Shown here in pieces: positions 16,492 to 23,883 of a DNA stretch of 37,863 nt. Position 1 is the first letter of the stretch; each line of letters begins with the position of its first letter. Both the position numbers and the translations under genes were made by a program. Origin of the DNA: JABDGC01 sp964466595 (GTDB lineage: Bacteria > Pseudomonadota > Gammaproteobacteria > DSM-16500). The notes under the pieces are model-generated. The model saw only the letters and a program-made list of their open reading frames with translations. It searched no databases and had not been told where the DNA came from. The stretch covers positions 1-37,863 of the forward strand of contig CAYXNR010000019.1 of the NCBI GenBank assembly GCA_964466595.1, given 5' to 3'.

Positions 16492-19400
16492 CTATCTTCT
16501 GGTAAAAGTAAACTGCCGCTCTGGCTGTGGCTGTACTGCTGGTAAGCTTCTTAAATTTGCTGCAAGCTCTGCCCCTGAAGACGGTCCCGATGCAACTGAA
16601 GATCTATTAAATAAAGTTGGCTGGCTTGAAGAAGAAGCACTAGCCGCGGCCTGTTTACAGGTAATGGCCGCACGAAAAGCCTCATAGAGGGTAGGCTCCT
16701 TCACCTGATATTCAAAAACAAGCTTCTTAATTAAAGCCTTAAAATCAGGTGTATAGAGCTGATAATAGTTCGGATAAGCTGCGAGTAAATGATAAAGCAT
16801 AGCTGCTAAAGCTGTTGCTGTTGCTGCACTTCTATTACCATCATGGAGAGATTTCAATTCTTTAAATATTGTCTCAAGTTCTTTAGCATGCCTTGTTCCA
16901 TCTGAGGAAGATTGAAGCGCATTAAAATAAGTACTAAACAATCTAGATTCCTCAGAGCTGCAATTAAATACTATCTTCCCTATTACAGGCTGAAAGCTTG
17001 GAGCAAAATGTTGGAAATACTCTGGATAATTTTTTAATAAATCATACAAAATATCTGCTGCGGCTGCTTTATCTTTTGCCATCAGAGTTAAAAGCTTGCA
17101 GCAGGCCCCTTCAATATGTGTAGCATAAAAAGTTACCTCACCACCTTGTTTTTGTTTTGCTTGTTCTCTTTTTAACTGAGATAAAAGCGTACTCACCAAT
17201 TCAACCTGTCCTTTCACGCAGGCTACTTCTAATAAAGTCATGCCAGCAACCCCTTGTCCTGAGAAGGTATCGGGTAAAACGATATCAGTAATTTTAAGGG
17301 CCTGCTGCTCCGCTAAGCCAATCGCATTGATTAGAGTGGGAAAATGCACATGTAAAACGTTTTTATGCTCATCTGTTAAAATAGCACTGGCACAACGCTG
17401 GCTAATCAGGGCAGGCAAGCTCGTTCTTTGATTAAGTGGATGAGCTGCCTTCTCATAAAAAGCAAGGCTTCCTGTTCCTACTCGACGAGCGTATTTCATA
17501 TACTGCTTAGCACCATTTTCTTCTAAGATCTGCTTAATCCGGCGAAGATTGCTTAATTTTTGTCTGCTTTCAACACTAGAAAGAGCGCTGCTTGATGCCT
17601 GATCTAAAAAATCACTCCTTCTACTTCTTTCTCGACCAGTATAGCTAGATTGTTCTCTTTCTATTACAGCAAGACAAAGATCAAGGGACGAGGCTCGCTC
17701 AGCCCTATAAGCCTTTCCATCTGAATAAGGTTCTGTCGTCAGCGATTGAACATTCGCGCCAAAATCAACTAGCACCTGAAAAAGTTCGGGAGGCATCCCG
17801 CGAATGATTCCCTCATCATGAGGCTTATATCCCCAACCATTTTCAATATTAATATGCTGCGCAACCTCTGGTAAGCGTAAAAAATCAAGAAGCTTAGCTT
17901 TTGTTATTTTACCTTTAAAAGCAGCAAAACAGATCCAATGTAAGGGTGTTTCAAAAACATGCGCAGTTCCAGTTCCTCCCCCACCAGAGACAGCTATCGT
18001 TTTATAAGCTTCTGTGGGATATCGTTGACAATATTTAAAAATGCTATCCCAGATTTCGGGGTCAGAACTTAAGCTTTTTAAATTAGAATGAAAACCTTCC
18101 ATCTCTCTTACAGTCGGCGAAGCAAGCTGCCTTTCTTCTCCACCTTTTTCTTCAAGCTGAAGCCTAGTAGCTGCCTGCTGCTCGTGACGATAGTTCATGA
18201 ATCTTCTAAAAAAGTAGATCGGTCCGATCTCAAATTCAAAACAATAGTAGGGTTGTAAGAGTTTGTCATCTCCTGTACCGACTATTTTTATGTCATTTCT
18301 AAGAGAAGGAGAATTTCTACGCACCAAAGGACTCGATTTTTCAATGCCAAAAACTTTTCTGAATTCTTGCTCTAAAAAAGCTAATTTTTCTTTGCTTTCT
18401 TTTCCTTCTACCGGAATAAAAAAGCTTAAGCGACCGCGTTCAAAACTAAAGGAGCCGCCAATACCCATGGTATTTCTGACGTAAAAATTAAGTTTTTGAA
18501 GCGCACGCTTAGCCTCTTCCATATCTTCGAACATCGCATTCGGATCCATTACCCTCTCATAACACCAATAACTCGCACTCGGAAAAAAAGCATTGGCTTG
18601 GTCATTTGCATCCCATTGGCCAACAATTACAAAGCCGGGGGCCAGTGCTCCTTCAGAATCATGTGCTTCGGTGTAGCCGGGCAGGGCTACCAAATATCCT
18701 GGAATAGGTTGCTTGGTTGTAGCCCTTGCCACACCCAAGGTTTCTTTTTTAAAAGCTTCCGCTTTGGCTGGATCTTCTTTTTGTTTTGCAATGGGGTATT
18801 CTTCTGGTGAAGATTGAGCATAAGAAGCATCCCAAGCGAGGGTTTCGTTTCTTTCTTCCTTATCTTCTACTCCTTCTCCCGCTTCTACTCCTTCTCCCAC
18901 TTCTTCATACGGGTCTTCTAGGTCTTTTAGCGTGCTGACATAATGATAGCTTGGGACAACAAAACCATTTTTACTTATTTCTCGGGCTTTCCTCTCTGCA
19001 CGCTCTTGAATGTGTTTTTTAAGCTCTGCTATTACTCCCTCTATAGTAAAATCGTCGCCAAGTTTTAGTTCTAATCTTTCTAATTCTTGTTTGATTTGAA
19101 AACGAATCACCGGCGGTAAAACGCCATAATTAACATAGCCGAGCTCATCGGCTTTAAATTTATTATGAATTTCCTGGCTGGTACCTTCTTTTTTCAAAAT
19201 AGTGAGCAGCTTCCGTTTTTCAAGTACTGCACGTAAGATTTTATAGTCATTGTCTTTTAAATATAAAAGGATCTCATTAATATTTAACTGAGACTGAGCG
19301 TCTTGAAGAGTAAGGCGTTTATAATAATAAAGAAAATACAGAAGCGCTAATTTAGTTGAGAGATCCGGTGCTTCAAAAGCACCACGGTGGTAGTGTTCCA

Positions 19401-19827
19401 CTTGTTTGAATAATAAAGTAGCTAAATTAGCTTGTTTTTTACCGGCATAAGTTCTTTTATAAGCCTCATCTTGTTGTTTACTTAATTTTTCTTTGGGGGA
19501 TAGATAGGGATACCTTTTATAAAAAGAAGTAGCTGGATCAAGAGCCGTATCCACTTGGAGCTTAATGATATATCCCAGTTGGCCTTTCATTTGTTCTGTT
19601 TTGTAATATGACTGGACGGGCAAGCCTTTATAATGTCCTGGTGTTTGCTGATCTGGCCAACGAGCAATCAGCGCCAGGCCCTCTGGGCTACGCATAAAAT
19701 CTTCTACCGATTTATTAGAACGAGAGGTGAACAAAAATTCAAAAGGTTGTAGACAGATTTCACCTGGAGAGGGCTCAAAAGAAATTTCCGTTTTAGTGAA
19801 TAGATGGTCGTTTGGAGCTGTAGTCAT
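16492..19827 (-). CDS. Large unrecognised protein with degenerate ankyrin-like segments
   Basis: 1111 residues with no signal peptide or membrane helix. The N-terminal 300 residues are mostly helical and rich in Lys and Tyr. An acidic low-complexity stretch (EEVGEGVEAGEGVED) lies near 308-325. A mixed alpha/beta region follows (about 370-560). Ankyrin-like pieces appear near 620 (ETPLHWICFAAFKGKI) and near 860 (GMTLLEVACVKGQVELVSTLL), and a Ser/Ala-rich tail ends ERQFTFTRR. Two similar segments, LLxNYPEYFQHFAPSFQPVIGKI and LLAAYPNYYQLYTPDFKALIKKL, near 950 and 1035 form an internal repeat. Start: ATG 19827 after AAGGAGA. No family is recognised. Size and ankyrin content suggest a secreted effector, but that is inference. 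Confidence 0.85.
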   Translation of the reverse strand: MTTAPNDHLFTKTEISFEPSPGEICLQPFEFLFTSRSNKSVEDFMRSPEGLALIARWPDQQTPGHYKGLPVQSYYKTEQMKGQLGYIIKLQVDTALDPATSFYKRYPYLSPKEKLSKQQDEAYKRTYAGKKQANLATLLFKQVEHYHRGAFEAPDLSTKLALLYFLYYYKRLTLQDAQSQLNINEILLYLKDNDYKILRAVLEKRKLLTILKKEGTSQEIHNKFKADELGYVNYGVLPPVIRFQIKQELERLELKLGDDFTIEGVIAELKKHIQERAERKAREISKNGFVVPSYHYVSTLKDLEDPYEEVGEGVEAGEGVEDKEERNETLAWDASYAQSSPEEYPIAKQKEDPAKAEAFKKETLGVARATTKQPIPGYLVALPGYTEAHDSEGALAPGFVIVGQWDANDQANAFFPSASYWCYERVMDPNAMFEDMEEAKRALQKLNFYVRNTMGIGGSFSFERGRLSFFIPVEGKESKEKLAFLEQEFRKVFGIEKSSPLVRRNSPSLRNDIKIVGTGDDKLLQPYYCFEFEIGPIYFFRRFMNYRHEQQAATRLQLEEKGGEERQLASPTVREMEGFHSNLKSLSSDPEIWDSIFKYCQRYPTEAYKTIAVSGGGGTGTAHVFETPLHWICFAAFKGKITKAKLLDFLRLPEVAQHINIENGWGYKPHDEGIIRGMPPELFQVLVDFGANVQSLTTEPYSDGKAYRAERASSLDLCLAVIEREQSSYTGRERSRRSDFLDQASSSALSSVESRQKLSNLRRIKQILEENGAKQYMKYARRVGTGSLAFYEKAAHPLNQRTSLPALISQRCASAILTDEHKNVLHVHFPTLINAIGLAEQQALKITDIVLPDTFSGQGVAGMTLLEVACVKGQVELVSTLLSQLKREQAKQKQGGEVTFYATHIEGACCKLLTLMAKDKAAAADILYDLLKNYPEYFQHFAPSFQPVIGKIVFNCSSEESRLFSTYFNALQSSSDGTRHAKELETIFKELKSLHDGNRSAATATALAAMLYHLLAAYPNYYQLYTPDFKALIKKLVFEYQVKEPTLYEAFRAAITCKQAAASASSSSQPTLFNRSSVASGPSSGAELAANLRSLPAVQPQPERQFTFTRR

Positions 19828-20059
19828 GGATTATCTCCTTATAATTATAATTTATGAGATGGATTTATAACATGGCGTTTTTTTAATGTAAAGTAAAGAG
19901 GCGGATCTTTCATCCTATCTTAATAATCAGTCATTTCAAGCAACTGCATACCTGACTCTTTTTCGGAAAAGCAGATTTTGCTATGATAAGGGTAGCAGTC
20001 TTATCAAGCGATTTCGTTCCTAGTTTTGGCTGTCTTAATCAAAAGAGGAGGAAATTACC

Positions 20060-20200
20060 ATGAAAAAACTAAAAAAAACGGTTAGCAGATCACCTAAAAT
20101 AAAAGGTGCCTTTAATAAAAAAGGGATTCTTAAAAAAACTGGTTTTCAAAAAGATCGTAATCTAAGAGCAGGTGGCGGACGTCAAGAGAATAATGTTTAA
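20060..20200 (+). CDS. 46-residue highly basic microprotein
   Basis: ATG 20060 follows a near-perfect ribosome site (GAGGAGG at 20045-20051). The product is MKKLKKTVSRSPKIKGAFNK, then KKGILKKTGFQ and a Gly-rich end RNLRAGGGRQENNV, with about 14 Lys/Arg against two or three acidic residues. It has no signal peptide. A TATGAT at 19982-19987 could be its -10, and a hairpin at 20235-20270 could terminate it. The profile suggests nucleic-acid binding, but no family is recognised. The strong ribosome site and flanking signals argue that it is real. Confidence 0.6.
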   Translation: MKKLKKTVSRSPKIKGAFNKKGILKKTGFQKDRNLRAGGGRQENNV

Positions 20201-20234
20201 GAGCACCACTCTTTAATTCATCGCTAATATTTTA

Positions 20235-20285
20235 CAGGGTAAGTTTTATTTTTGCTAAAGCTTACCCCTGGTCCTTTCTTTTTCC
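20235..20285 (+). terminator. Probable intrinsic terminator of the microprotein gene
   Basis: CAGGGTAAG (20235-20243) pairs with CTTACCCCTG (20261-20270) with one bulged C. It is followed by a pyrimidine/U-rich run (GTCCTTTCTTTTTCC). It lies 34 bp after the microprotein stop and before the -10 of the next gene. Confidence 0.55.
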
Positions 20286-20298
20286 TTCTGACTTTGAT

Positions 20299-20304
20299 TA
20301 TAAT
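20299..20304 (+). promoter_or_regulatory. -10 element TATAAT of the coiled-coil gene
   Basis: A perfect TATAAT lies 29 nt before the ATG at 20333. No clear -35 is seen in the pyrimidine-rich stretch upstream. It places the transcript start near 20311, which rules out the upstream in-frame starts TTG 20252 and ATG 20303. Confidence 0.5.
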
Positions 20305-20332
20305 GCCGCAAACAAATAGCGAAGGAATAAAT

Positions 20333-21046
20333 ATGAAATCTAGAGGCATAATCAGAGCGTTTCTTTTAGACTATTATAATGATTATCTGGAGGAAAAACA
20401 GGAAAGAGAAAAGACCAGACTTCAGCCTGAAATAAAACAACTTAAACAAAAAGAAAAAGAACAAGATAAGCAACAAGCTATTGAGGATAAAAAATATAAA
20501 TTGCATTTAGAACAAATAACGAAGGAACAAGAGAGACGGCTTGAAGAAGACCGTTTAAGAGATTTGGACTTCCAAAATGAATTAGAAAATTTACAAGCAA
20601 TAAATGATTACGATTCTTTCCAAGATCCAAAAGATCCAAAAGATCCAAAAGATCCAAAAGATCCAAAAGATCCAAATGAAGACTATCGAAAAGAATACGA
20701 GAAAGCAAAAGCAGAGGAAAAAGCCTATTTCAAGAAACTAGAAAAAGAAGATATGCAAAACCTCAAGAAAACGCTTCAACAAGAAAAACAGCGGATCGCA
20801 AAAGAAAACGAGCAGAATGTAAAAGCCTTTCATCAGCAAGAAAAGCCTCTACAACATGAAGAGGCAACTCCCTCCTCAGATGAAGAAAGCAGCGATTTTT
20901 CGTACAAGGCCGGAGCCAAAGCCCGTTCTCTGTTTTTTAAGAACTGGGAGGCTGAAAAAGCTCTCTATGAACTTGCTCTAATAGAGAGGTATTCTCTCAA
21001 TCCGCATAACAATCAAGTAGCCGCACAAGCTCGAAGAAAACCTTAG
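20333..21046 (+). CDS. Charged coiled-coil protein with a DPK repeat
   Basis: 237 residues, almost entirely Glu/Lys/Gln-rich helix (for example LKQKEKEQDKQQAIEDKKYK). The helix is interrupted near residue 98 by five DPK tripeptides and one DPN. A less charged C-terminus (SDFSYKAGAKARSLFFKNWE onward) ends QARRKP. There is no signal peptide or membrane helix. Start: ATG 20333 seven nt after AAGGAA, chosen over TTG 20252 and ATG 20303 because the TATAAT lies between. A terminator follows 25 bp after the stop, so the gene is probably monocistronic. No family is recognised; it could be structural or a secreted coiled-coil protein. Confidence 0.8.
   Translation: MKSRGIIRAFLLDYYNDYLEEKQEREKTRLQPEIKQLKQKEKEQDKQQAIEDKKYKLHLEQITKEQERRLEEDRLRDLDFQNELENLQAINDYDSFQDPKDPKDPKDPKDPKDPNEDYRKEYEKAKAEEKAYFKKLEKEDMQNLKKTLQQEKQRIAKENEQNVKAFHQQEKPLQHEEATPSSDEESSDFSYKAGAKARSLFFKNWEAEKALYELALIERYSLNPHNNQVAAQARRKP
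20624..20677 (+). repeat. 9-bp tandem repeat within a coding region
   Basis: Six units of GATCCAAAA (the last GATCCAAAT) encode DPK-DPK-DPK-DPK-DPK-DPN. Perfect units suggest slippage-prone, possibly length-variable DNA; changes in copy number keep the frame. Confidence 0.9.
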
Positions 21047-21070
21047 AATACACTCCCTTCAACAAGAGGC

Positions 21071-21101
21071 GCCTAGAGGCTAGGCAAGTTAGCCCCTAGG
21101 C
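21071..21101 (+). terminator. Hairpin terminator after the coiled-coil gene
   Basis: GCCTAGAGGCTA pairs with TAGCCCCTAGGC with one mismatch around the loop GGCAAGT. A short U-rich run (AGTCTTCTCATTTTT) follows. It is 25 bp after the stop. Apart from this and the repeat at 21186-21316, the 21047-21346 gap shows no gene. Confidence 0.65.
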
Positions 21102-21185
21102 AGTCTTCTCATTTTTGGATATAGTGCTAGATCTAGATTTGCGGTTCTTGTTTCTGAGAGGCTTGTAACAAGATCCATGCTAACT

Positions 21186-21316
21186 GTAAGTATTTGGTTA
21201 ACCCCTTGCTCTGTCATGCCAGCACGTTTTTAGCTGGCATCCAGACTTGTAAATGTCCTGGATTCCGGCTAAAGCATGCCGGAATGACAATTTCTCCAGG
21301 TTAACCGAATACTTAC
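21186..21316 (-). repeat. Family-3 composite inverted-repeat element, copy 1
   Basis: A 131-bp element bounded by GTAAGTATTTGGTTAACC and GGTTAACCGAATACTTAC. Inside are two separate hairpins: TGCCAGCACG...GCTGGCATCCAG and CTGGATTCCGGC...GCCGGAATGAC. The second copy (35948-36101) is in the opposite orientation. The inner palindromes resemble REP sequences widespread in Proteobacteria. Confidence 0.85.
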
Positions 21317-21346
21317 TGCTAACCTATCTAAGGGATTAGATAATAA

Positions 21347-22588
21347 ATGAAGTTTTCAATCAGAAAATACCTATTTTTTATTTCTCTCTTTTCCTGGCTA
21401 GTCTTCAGTAGCCTGGTCTTCGCCTTAGATCAAGCCACAGAGCTAGCTCCGCCGCAAACCAAGCAAATAGCTCAACCCAAGGAATTACAGAAACAGCAGT
21501 CAAGGCCACCACAAAAGGCAAGGAATCGACCTAAAAAAGCACATCATTCCAAAAAAACAAGAAAACATAAACAGCCTCGGCATAAACATATTAAATCGCA
21601 GCCTCATAAAAAACCGCCTAAGCCTAAACTAAAGCGACACAAACAAGCTCATAGGCATAAGTTAGCTCACCACAAGAAAAAAACTCAGAAACATAAACAC
21701 GCTCACAAGCATACAAGAGCTCATCCTAAAAACGCTAAAAAACCGAGACCCACCAAGCAGAAAATAGCTACCCAGGCTAAAAAGGTACACCAATCAAAAC
21801 CAAGGCATAAAAAAATATCTCCCTCTAAACAGACTCAAGTTCATCGAACTCACTTTGTGTATGCTAAAAATAAGCCAATTAAGCCCTTCAATCCCAATCA
21901 CTTTGAAGCCATCATTGCAATGGGGGCTTCAAAATTAAAAGCAGGCTCCAGTCAATTAGTCGTAACCAGTCAAGAAACCGACACCCTTTATCAAACGAAT
22001 GCCAATGTGTGGAATACCTTTACGGGACAGGTCGGCTTCGGATACCTCCATTACTTATTTAATCCAAGACTCTATCCGACTGAGGTGAAATGGTTTCAAG
22101 CAATCGAGCCAGAAGTGAATCTTTATTATTTATCAAGCCACAGTATTAAGGGTAATATTAATCGTTATAACAACCCGAATTTTAGTGATTTTAACTTTGA
22201 TATTCCTGTTCAAAACGTACATTTAATGTTTGATCTTGATATCAATGTCATTTCTTACAAAAAAATATCTGCTTATGCGAAAGGCGGGATTGGGCAATCC
22301 TGGACTAAGCTCGGTTATAGTGACAGCTCAACCAGTCCTTGTTCTGTGCAGCATGTCAGCTTATATACAAATACAACAAGCGATTCAGCCTGGGAAGCAG
22401 GTGGGGGTTTACTCTATCATTATAATGATCAGCTGAGCCTTTCTTTAGAATATTTATATACCCATTTAGGTAGGGTGAAGCTTGCCTCGAGTGGTGGCGC
22501 AGGCACAATCTCTGCGCCTATCTTAGCAACCAATCAGTTTCATTTAAATACGCAATCGGCCTTACTGGGGCTACATTTGGCATTATAA
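21347..22588 (+). CDS. Outer-membrane beta-barrel protein with a Lys/His-rich periplasmic arm
   Basis: 413 residues. A signal peptide covers residues 1-26 (LFFISLFSWLVFSSLVFA). Residues about 50-170 are extremely rich in Lys, His, Arg and Pro with KHKHAHKH-like clusters and few acids. From 186 (FEAIIAMGAS) to the C-terminus the pattern is amphipathic strands ending in the outer-membrane signature QSALLGLHLAL, as in small OmpA/OmpW-type or Legionella/Coxiella beta-barrel proteins. The basic arm could bind metal, lipopolysaccharide, peptidoglycan or nucleic acid; none is shown. Start: ATG 21347 with AGGGA upstream. A DUF3494 protein gene follows after 15 bp, likely in one operon. Confidence 0.85.
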   Translation: MKFSIRKYLFFISLFSWLVFSSLVFALDQATELAPPQTKQIAQPKELQKQQSRPPQKARNRPKKAHHSKKTRKHKQPRHKHIKSQPHKKPPKPKLKRHKQAHRHKLAHHKKKTQKHKHAHKHTRAHPKNAKKPRPTKQKIATQAKKVHQSKPRHKKISPSKQTQVHRTHFVYAKNKPIKPFNPNHFEAIIAMGASKLKAGSSQLVVTSQETDTLYQTNANVWNTFTGQVGFGYLHYLFNPRLYPTEVKWFQAIEPEVNLYYLSSHSIKGNINRYNNPNFSDFNFDIPVQNVHLMFDLDINVISYKKISAYAKGGIGQSWTKLGYSDSSTSPCSVQHVSLYTNTTSDSAWEAGGGLLYHYNDQLSLSLEYLYTHLGRVKLASSGGAGTISAPILATNQFHLNTQSALLGLHLAL

Positions 22589-22603
22589 AATGGGGGTTTA
22601 AAA

Positions 22604-23671
22604 ATGTTCCTTCGTATCGCTGTGCAAATTTTCATTTTATTGTTTTCCTTAGAAACAACAACGGAGGCTAGGCCTCATTGCCGATCCCTAGCAAGCCCTC
22701 AGGCAAATCAGTCTGCAGCTCTCTGCGATGTGAGTTTCACAACTAATCCGACTTATTCTTGTTTAGATTTTCCTAAAGATGGCGCTTACACCATTCAAAA
22801 TAACTCTCCGGTTACCTTGACTCTGAATTATGTTCGCTTACAAATAAATGATAGCGAACCCGCAGGCGATGCTAATATTTCAGCTAATACCTGTGGAGCT
22901 AGTTTAGCACCTGGCGCTACCTGCACTGTTACTATCCACATGATTAGCCCCGGTCCCTTTAATCGCGTTTTACAGTTTGGAATTAATAGTCGCCAAGCTG
23001 TGTTGAACAGCCCAGTGATCACGCCGACAGTGGACTGCTCGCCCGCATCCACGAATGTAGCTTGCAGTTTAGATACCACTTCTAACTTCAGTGCGCTCGC
23101 TAATTCTGTCATTAGTAATAATGGGACTACTGAGCTTGTCGGTGACCTAGGTCTTTATCCTGGAACCACCATTAACGGTTTTCCCCCGGGAAGTGTGAGC
23201 GGATCTCAACATCTGGGAGATAGTACTGCCTTAACTGCACAATATGATCTGATGAATCTAGCAAACTGCTTGCTTGCTCAAACTTGCACTGTTCCAACTC
23301 CTGGGGATCTAACAGGTCAAGTACTCACAACACCCGGTGTCTATTGTTCCGACTCGAGTATAGTTAACAATGGGGATCTCACACTTGGTGGAGGAGCGAC
23401 TGCAGTATACATCTTTATAGCCAGGTCTTCGCTCACCATGGGGAATGGTTCAAGGGTAATATTTTCTAATGACGGCACCAAAGCCAGCAATGTTTTTTGG
23501 TTGGTGGGTAGTTCAGCTAGCATTGGTCAGGGAGCTATATTTAAAGGAACAATAGTAGCAAATAATGATATTAATTTTGGGAGTGGCGCAACGGTGTCGG
23601 GAAGAGCCTTGACCGAAACAGGTGCGATTAATCTAGTGAATAATACGATTACTTTGCCTGTAAATAGTTGA
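22604..23671 (+). CDS. Secreted DUF3494 (ice-binding-type) protein
   Basis: 355 residues with a signal peptide (about 1-21). Residues about 40-145 form an Ig-like beta domain with cysteines (NTCGASLAPGATCTVTIHM). Residues about 155-352 match DUF3494, the fold of bacterial ice-binding proteins and adhesin tips: NFSALANSVISNNGTTELVG and DLGLYPGTTINGFPPGSV, then LTTPGVY, AVYIFIA, NVFWLVGSSASIGQGAIFKG and GRALTETGAINLVNNTI. The ATG at 22604 is 15 bp after the barrel-protein stop with GGGGG upstream, so the two are probably one operon. In a presumed intracellular bacterium, ice binding is unlikely to be the role; a surface adhesin or envelope protein is more plausible (inference). Confidence 0.88.
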   Translation: MFLRIAVQIFILLFSLETTTEARPHCRSLASPQANQSAALCDVSFTTNPTYSCLDFPKDGAYTIQNNSPVTLTLNYVRLQINDSEPAGDANISANTCGASLAPGATCTVTIHMISPGPFNRVLQFGINSRQAVLNSPVITPTVDCSPASTNVACSLDTTSNFSALANSVISNNGTTELVGDLGLYPGTTINGFPPGSVSGSQHLGDSTALTAQYDLMNLANCLLAQTCTVPTPGDLTGQVLTTPGVYCSDSSIVNNGDLTLGGGATAVYIFIARSSLTMGNGSRVIFSNDGTKASNVFWLVGSSASIGQGAIFKGTIVANNDINFGSGATVSGRALTETGAINLVNNTITLPVNS

Positions 23672-23700
23672 TTAATTAAATAATTTTATCAGAGCGAGCC

Positions 23701-23792
23701 TGTCATCCTGAGCGTAGCGAAGGATCTGAATTATCAATGAGATACAGATTCTTCGCTGCGCTCAGAATGACAATAATGTGCTCAGAATGACA
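23701..23792 (+). repeat. Family-4 REP palindrome (GTCATCCTGAGCG type)
   Basis: TGTCATCCTGAGCGTAGCGA plus AGGATCTG pairs with CAGATTCTTCGCTGCGCTCA plus GAATGACA around a 16-nt loop. An extra TGCTCAGAATGACA half-arm follows at 23779-23792. It probably also serves as the terminator region for the DUF3494 gene. Confidence 0.85.
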
Positions 23793-23854
23793 AAAAATGA
23801 TTTTTGTACCATACAGAAATCATTGATCTTTACTCTAAAGTTATGTACAATAAT

Positions 23855-23873
23855 CAATCATTATTAATGATTG
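23855..23873. promoter_or_regulatory. Operator-like perfect palindrome
   Basis: CAATCATTA-T-TAATGATTG is a perfect 9+9 bp inverted repeat ending 10 nt before the ATG at 23884. The 1-nt centre suits a dimeric DNA-binding protein better than an RNA hairpin. The downstream gene has no Shine-Dalgarno sequence, so the site lies where leader or promoter should be. Confidence 0.4.
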
Positions 23874-23883
23874 AGTGTAAAAA

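Noticed and set aside
20478..20708. Minus-strand frame rich in LDLLDLLDLL
   Set aside because: It is the antisense reading of the GATCCAAAA repeat in the coiled-coil gene.
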